64,000 nt of DNA from Gordionus sp. m RMFG-2023 (Eukaryota > Nematomorpha > Gordioida > Chordodea > Parachordodidae), in the NCBI RefSeq assembly GCF_954871325.1, contig NC_088779.1, positions 19,160,846 to 19,224,845 on the forward strand. Reading direction: 5' to 3'. Below the pieces are notes generated by a model. It saw nothing but the letters and a program-made list of their open reading frames with translations, was not told where the DNA came from and searched no databases. The position numbers were made by a program, and so were the translations under genes. This document shows, piece after piece, positions 62,801 through 64,000 of the stretch (position 1 is the first letter of the stretch; each line of letters opens with the position of its first letter).

Positions 62801-62995
62801 ATTGGCCACCGTCCAACCTACGAAAAAGGCCCAATGCAGGGCTCTAATTTGCAACAGCTTATTATTTTTTTGCATTAAACAATAACTTTATTTTACATTA
62901 AGGGTAAGATAACAGGAAACGCAGCTACATCACCGATAGTCAAGAGTGGTATAGATGAAGATCCAGTTGCTACTTTGATAACTTCTGACAAATAA
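42089..62995 (+). CDS. TPD52: tumor protein D52-family protein, seven exons
   Basis: TPD52 proteins are small coiled-coil adaptors linked to vesicle traffic. Exons are 53047-53180, 56410-56558, 57219-57263, 57421-57534, 57723-57783 and 62903-62995, plus a probable first exon 42089-42128. All junctions are GT-AG with matching phases, with no internal stop, ending at TAA 62993-62995. Key words are SAQKKEWQLELAK (53.1 kb) running into the coiled coil TEDEIQTLRSVLNAKLRHAE, EIKTKLGISPIQEI, then FQKTSETVKKAGETL, LLSTVSASVKSKFCDIK and NSKAYKSFEDTMGDAY. Length is about 211 residues, normal for the family (about 180-220). The 10.9-kb first intron and 5.1-kb last intron are full of transposons. Confidence 0.92.
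42129..44274. other. TPD52 intron 1, first part
   Basis: AT-rich intron sequence. A few GC-richer words (about 43160-43260, for example ggtcatggttcagtgtagag) may be old repeats. No element edges were found. Confidence 0.45.
44981..45535 (+). pseudogene. remnant of an arthropod-type transposase-like protein
   Basis: A stretch after a TTCAG acceptor-like site reads ADFAGNYAFVVQEVQGFQW, NKAQVTIHLFVIYYK. Further on comes FFYFSDGAYKIRKNLINLCN, HKDDFDMAF. From memory, ADFAENYxFxxQ...WNN...FVIYY followed by YFSDGAxxQYKNxxNFxNLC is the hallmark of a large uncharacterised arthropod protein family that behaves like transposase remnants. The Asp residues of both blocks look like DDE acidic residues. 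Several stops and frame changes follow (for example after about 45340), so it is dead. Confidence 0.6.
45881..45944. repeat. 32-bp tandem duplication of an element tip
   Basis: Two adjacent units contain acattacactgtgtgacaa and atttcgactt; the CACTGTG starts are at 45891 and 45923. They coincide with the left end of the 45891-47640 element. Confidence 0.85.
45891..47640. mobile_element. DNA transposon with CACTGTG ends
   Basis: The left tip CACTGTGTGACAA, followed at about 45955 by gggagaaaataaaat, matches inward-read right sequence CACTGTGACAAG followed by gggagaagaaaataaaa (to 47640). Flanks could give a 3-bp duplication (att), but the edge is ambiguous. It encloses the Cys-rich ORF at 46320-46661. 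CACTG ends recall CMC or Transib types, though the protein matches neither. Confidence 0.6.
46320..46661 (-). CDS. Cys-rich N-terminal domain of an arthropod transposon-type protein
   Basis: An open 113-codon frame starts MPRSPCLKCVSKFCYICVGY, continues LCDLDKPFAPNYICKTCYNS and WVNGKRSYLPYSKPAFWH, then DCYFCSTSIFGFNKKNKK. The pattern (CxxCxxFCYxCG, DKxWAPHxxCxxC, W-x-G-K, MVWREPxxHxxDCYFC, FNxKNxxK) is one I recall from many uncharacterised arthropod proteins, probably a zinc-binding domain. It stops after KKKLS, so the C-terminal part is missing or in another exon. It sits inside the CACTGTG-ended element. Confidence 0.65.
   Translation of the reverse strand: MPRSPCLKCVSKFCYICVGYILPAQKCPISPIIQRIYEIYYNIPLCDLDKPFAPNYICKTCYNSFNSWVNGKRSYLPYSKPAFWHVARNHSWDCYFCSTSIFGFNKKNKKKLS
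47779..47842. repeat. (TTTC)n microsatellite
   Basis: About fifteen tttc units follow an interrupted ctctttc start. Confidence 0.95.
47901..48109. mobile_element. palindromic MITE, TAGTGTTG ends
   Basis: TAGTGTTGTTAAACG (47901-) and CGTTTAGCAACACTA (-48109) form inverted ends. The interior is also roughly symmetrical (aaacggctaactcaat against attgagttaaccgttt). No TSD matches. It is the best copy of a family also seen near 6104, 6940 and 25937. Confidence 0.75.
48481..49343. other. TPD52 intron 1, AT-rich part
   Basis: No gene or element edges were recognised. Confidence 0.45.
49344..49801. mobile_element. 458-bp MITE with long inverted arms
   Basis: Ends CACGTCAATTCGGCGCG (49344-) and CGCGCCGAATTGACGTG (-49801) extend into arms of about 90 bases (ctattacagttgcaattt; atgattaaatagaa) separated by about 180 bases. 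The left arm has an extra repeat of the tip (attcggcgctgcg, attcagcgcagcg). No TSD is clear. Superfamily unknown. Confidence 0.85.
50428..51180 (+). pseudogene. decayed hAT transposase (ZMYM-like type)
   Basis: Three blocks survive. DLAEDENREYYYITT opens it. GSIKDYYKITVFIQLLDLIL and TQIDERFVISN (50580-50680) are the conserved EYYRVTVFIPxLDxxxxxxxxRF region. PISTSTYERAFSSLQRIKTY (50980-51045) is the start of the C-terminal dimerisation domain. Several stops (for example TAG at 50474 and TAA near 51055) make it a pseudogene. It is the same broad type as the fragment at 5165-5562. Confidence 0.8.
51227..52135. mobile_element. nested hAT MITE, GGGCTGTGCCGAT family
   Basis: Ends TAGGGCTGTGCCGAT (51227-) and ATCGGCACAGCCCA (-52135), with approximate 8-bp flanks acatttat and aagtttat (6 of 8). 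Internal atatcggatcg words occur near both ends. A diverged copy lies at 5907-6610. Confidence 0.75.
52318..53046. other. TPD52 intron 1, last part
   Basis: AT-rich sequence ending in the acceptor ttatttaag before exon 2. No element was recognised. Confidence 0.5.
53181..56409. other. TPD52 intron 2
   Basis: This 3.2-kb intron starts gttttt and ends ttttaaaag. It holds GC-richer patches (about 53250-53570 and 54470-54570, ggcggcggtggc) that may be old repeats. Between 55060 and 55200 an ATG-led stretch (MDINISESNSDNC) is open but has no good donor. Confidence 0.5.
57784..58470. other. TPD52 last intron, 5' part
   Basis: Intron sequence up to the LTR fossil. No feature beyond the donor gtttcc and the target gttatt (58465-58470). 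Confidence 0.5.
58471..58908 (-). repeat. 3' LTR of the intronic Ty3-like element
   Basis: It shares ctaaaacataaaattataaa, atgactcac and caaatcaaaatcccaatt with the copy ending at 62199. Confidence 0.8.
59100..60795 (-). pseudogene. Gag and reverse transcriptase remains (Ty3-like fossil)
   Basis: CYKCGVKGHIAINC, a partial second knuckle CFECGQ and CAGCGRFGYRKEDC mark Gag. MKYPLPRIEETLAYLKIGRC and FSKVDFSNAYLQLRVRKEMQ mark reverse transcriptase, very like PLPRIEEILASLKGGKYFSK in the element at 31536-36986. Confidence 0.85.
61404..62199 (-). repeat. 5' LTR of the intronic Ty3-like element
   Basis: The LTR ends near GGCACAACGT (about 61418-61409), with TTGGTGCTGTGG following as primer-binding-like sequence. 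The low-coordinate edge is uncertain by about 10 bases. Confidence 0.7.
62206..62902. other. TPD52 last intron, 3' part
   Basis: Intron remainder. A GC-richer stretch (about 62230-62300 with cagggttgccag, and 62560-62600) could be an old repeat. The acceptor tttacattaag ends it. Confidence 0.45.
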
Positions 62996-64000
62996 TTTCT
63001 AACCTTTTTTGCCTTAAAATGATGCATCATTTTTTTTGAATTTATATTTTTCAGAACTAAACTTTAATTACGGTATTTTAGTCTTTATTAAATTTAATCG
63101 TTACACGAATAAAAACAATGTTGGTCTCGATCGTAATAAAATAATTAGTTATATATAAATTTATTCGCTAATAAATTTTATGTTTAAAGCAAATGTATTT
63201 ATTTTTCGAATTTTTGGTTTTCATTGACAAAGTGACCAATTATATTTAACGATTATTTATAACATTGTGCTCATTTATTTGTTTAACGCGTTTTATTTAT
63301 TTATTTTCATTCTATAAAGGAAATTTTAATTACAATATTCAATCATATTTTTATTTATCTATATTATGATTCCAGATAACTTTAAAGTATTTATTTATAA
63401 ATATAGGTAAATATTCAATATATTAATATGTTATAATCAGCTAATAAAATAAAAATTTTAATTAACTAATTATTTTTAGATTGAGATCTATAAATAATAA
63501 ACGATCTGTTAAATGTTTCTATCCTTTTACACCACTTATCTCCTTAATATAATTTGTTTCAATTGAATAAAATCTATTTGATTTATCTTCTAATAATTAT
63601 TCAAAAAGAAAAATCTAGATAATGGATTCATAAAGATTATAATTTAAATAAAACTACCAATATCAATAAATAGGGATTCTTATTGTGCTCTAATTTTTGC
63701 TTGCTTTTTCATGAAGGTCTGGCAACCCATTGAGTACGGGATATATAGGTTAGGCATAAAAATAATAATTTTCAATTCTATTCATTACCAATTCCAATCA
63801 TATTTATTAAAAGTCTTTAGAGCGTTTTAATATTGGAACATCAGGGCAATATTTCAAAATCTTAATTGTATTGTAATAAACACAGGCTTAACAAATTTGT
63901 TGGCCAGGATTCAAATTTCGACTTCTGCTCATCATTGAAAAAGGGTATAAAAACGGAAATCATATAATAGAATGGGTTAAACTAATAAAAATATAGATTT
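62996..64000. other. downstream of TPD52, no gene seen
   Basis: 3' UTR and AT-rich intergenic DNA. No supported coding sequence reaches the window edge. Confidence 0.5.
63108..63113 (+). promoter_or_regulatory. candidate TPD52 poly(A) signal
   Basis: AATAAA lies 113 bases after the stop codon. Confidence 0.35.

Overview
The window comes from the nuclear genome of an animal, most likely an invertebrate and possibly an arthropod. It is very AT-rich, roughly three quarters A+T by eye. Two host genes can be recognised from spliced exons with GT-AG introns. One is a galactose-1-phosphate uridylyltransferase (GALT) on the minus strand (927 to about 2450, introns about 40-85 bases). The other is a tumor protein D52-family (TPD52) gene on the plus strand (about 42089-62995), whose introns are filled with transposons. 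TPD52 is, as far as I know, an animal family. A transposon protein type common in arthropods (46320-46661) and an RTE LINE fit an invertebrate. I cannot name the species.

Almost everything else is transposable elements, many nested and many with exact terminal repeats and target-site duplications (TSDs). From left to right: possible exon (1-97), hAT-type MITE (201-687), GALT, hAT MITE with a perfect TSD (3566-3932), a hAT transposase remnant (about 5165-5562), degenerate MITEs (5907-6610), and a full-span RTE LINE with a 15-bp TSD and a tRNA-like 5' end (7848-10902). Then come a hAT MITE (11485-11814) and a small LTR retrotransposon (12837-18128) carrying a Harbinger-like MITE and a 2.8-kb hAT that itself holds another hAT. 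An inverted sibling of that hAT follows (18312-20466).

From 20467 to 25815 lies the most unusual element: a Ginger-like DNA transposon with a Ty3-type DDE integrase, an OTU protease-like domain, many short introns, one large intron filled by a 145/150-bp tandem array, inverted TGTARCGTGAT ends, and a CCGG left flank. A second copy of its end sits at CCGG in another hAT copy at 26187. Next are unassigned exon-like segments (26978-27469), a MULE-like MITE split by a tRNA-derived SINE (27842-28239), and an unidentified terminal exon (28751-28952).

The 30.6-38.1 kb region is an LTR retrotransposon whose internal 21-bp-type minisatellite was split by a Ty3/gypsy element in the opposite orientation. 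After a degenerate satellite (38.57-39.4 kb) and a nested hAT pair (40.7-41.6 kb), the TPD52 gene begins. Its first intron holds a composite element with Cys-rich and DDE-like protein remnants (44.3-48.5 kb), palindromic MITEs, and a 2.5-kb hAT with its own decayed transposase and a nested MITE (49.85-52.32 kb). Its last intron holds an antisense Ty3-like LTR fossil (58.47-62.2 kb). No rRNA, functional tRNA, CRISPR or prokaryotic feature is present.
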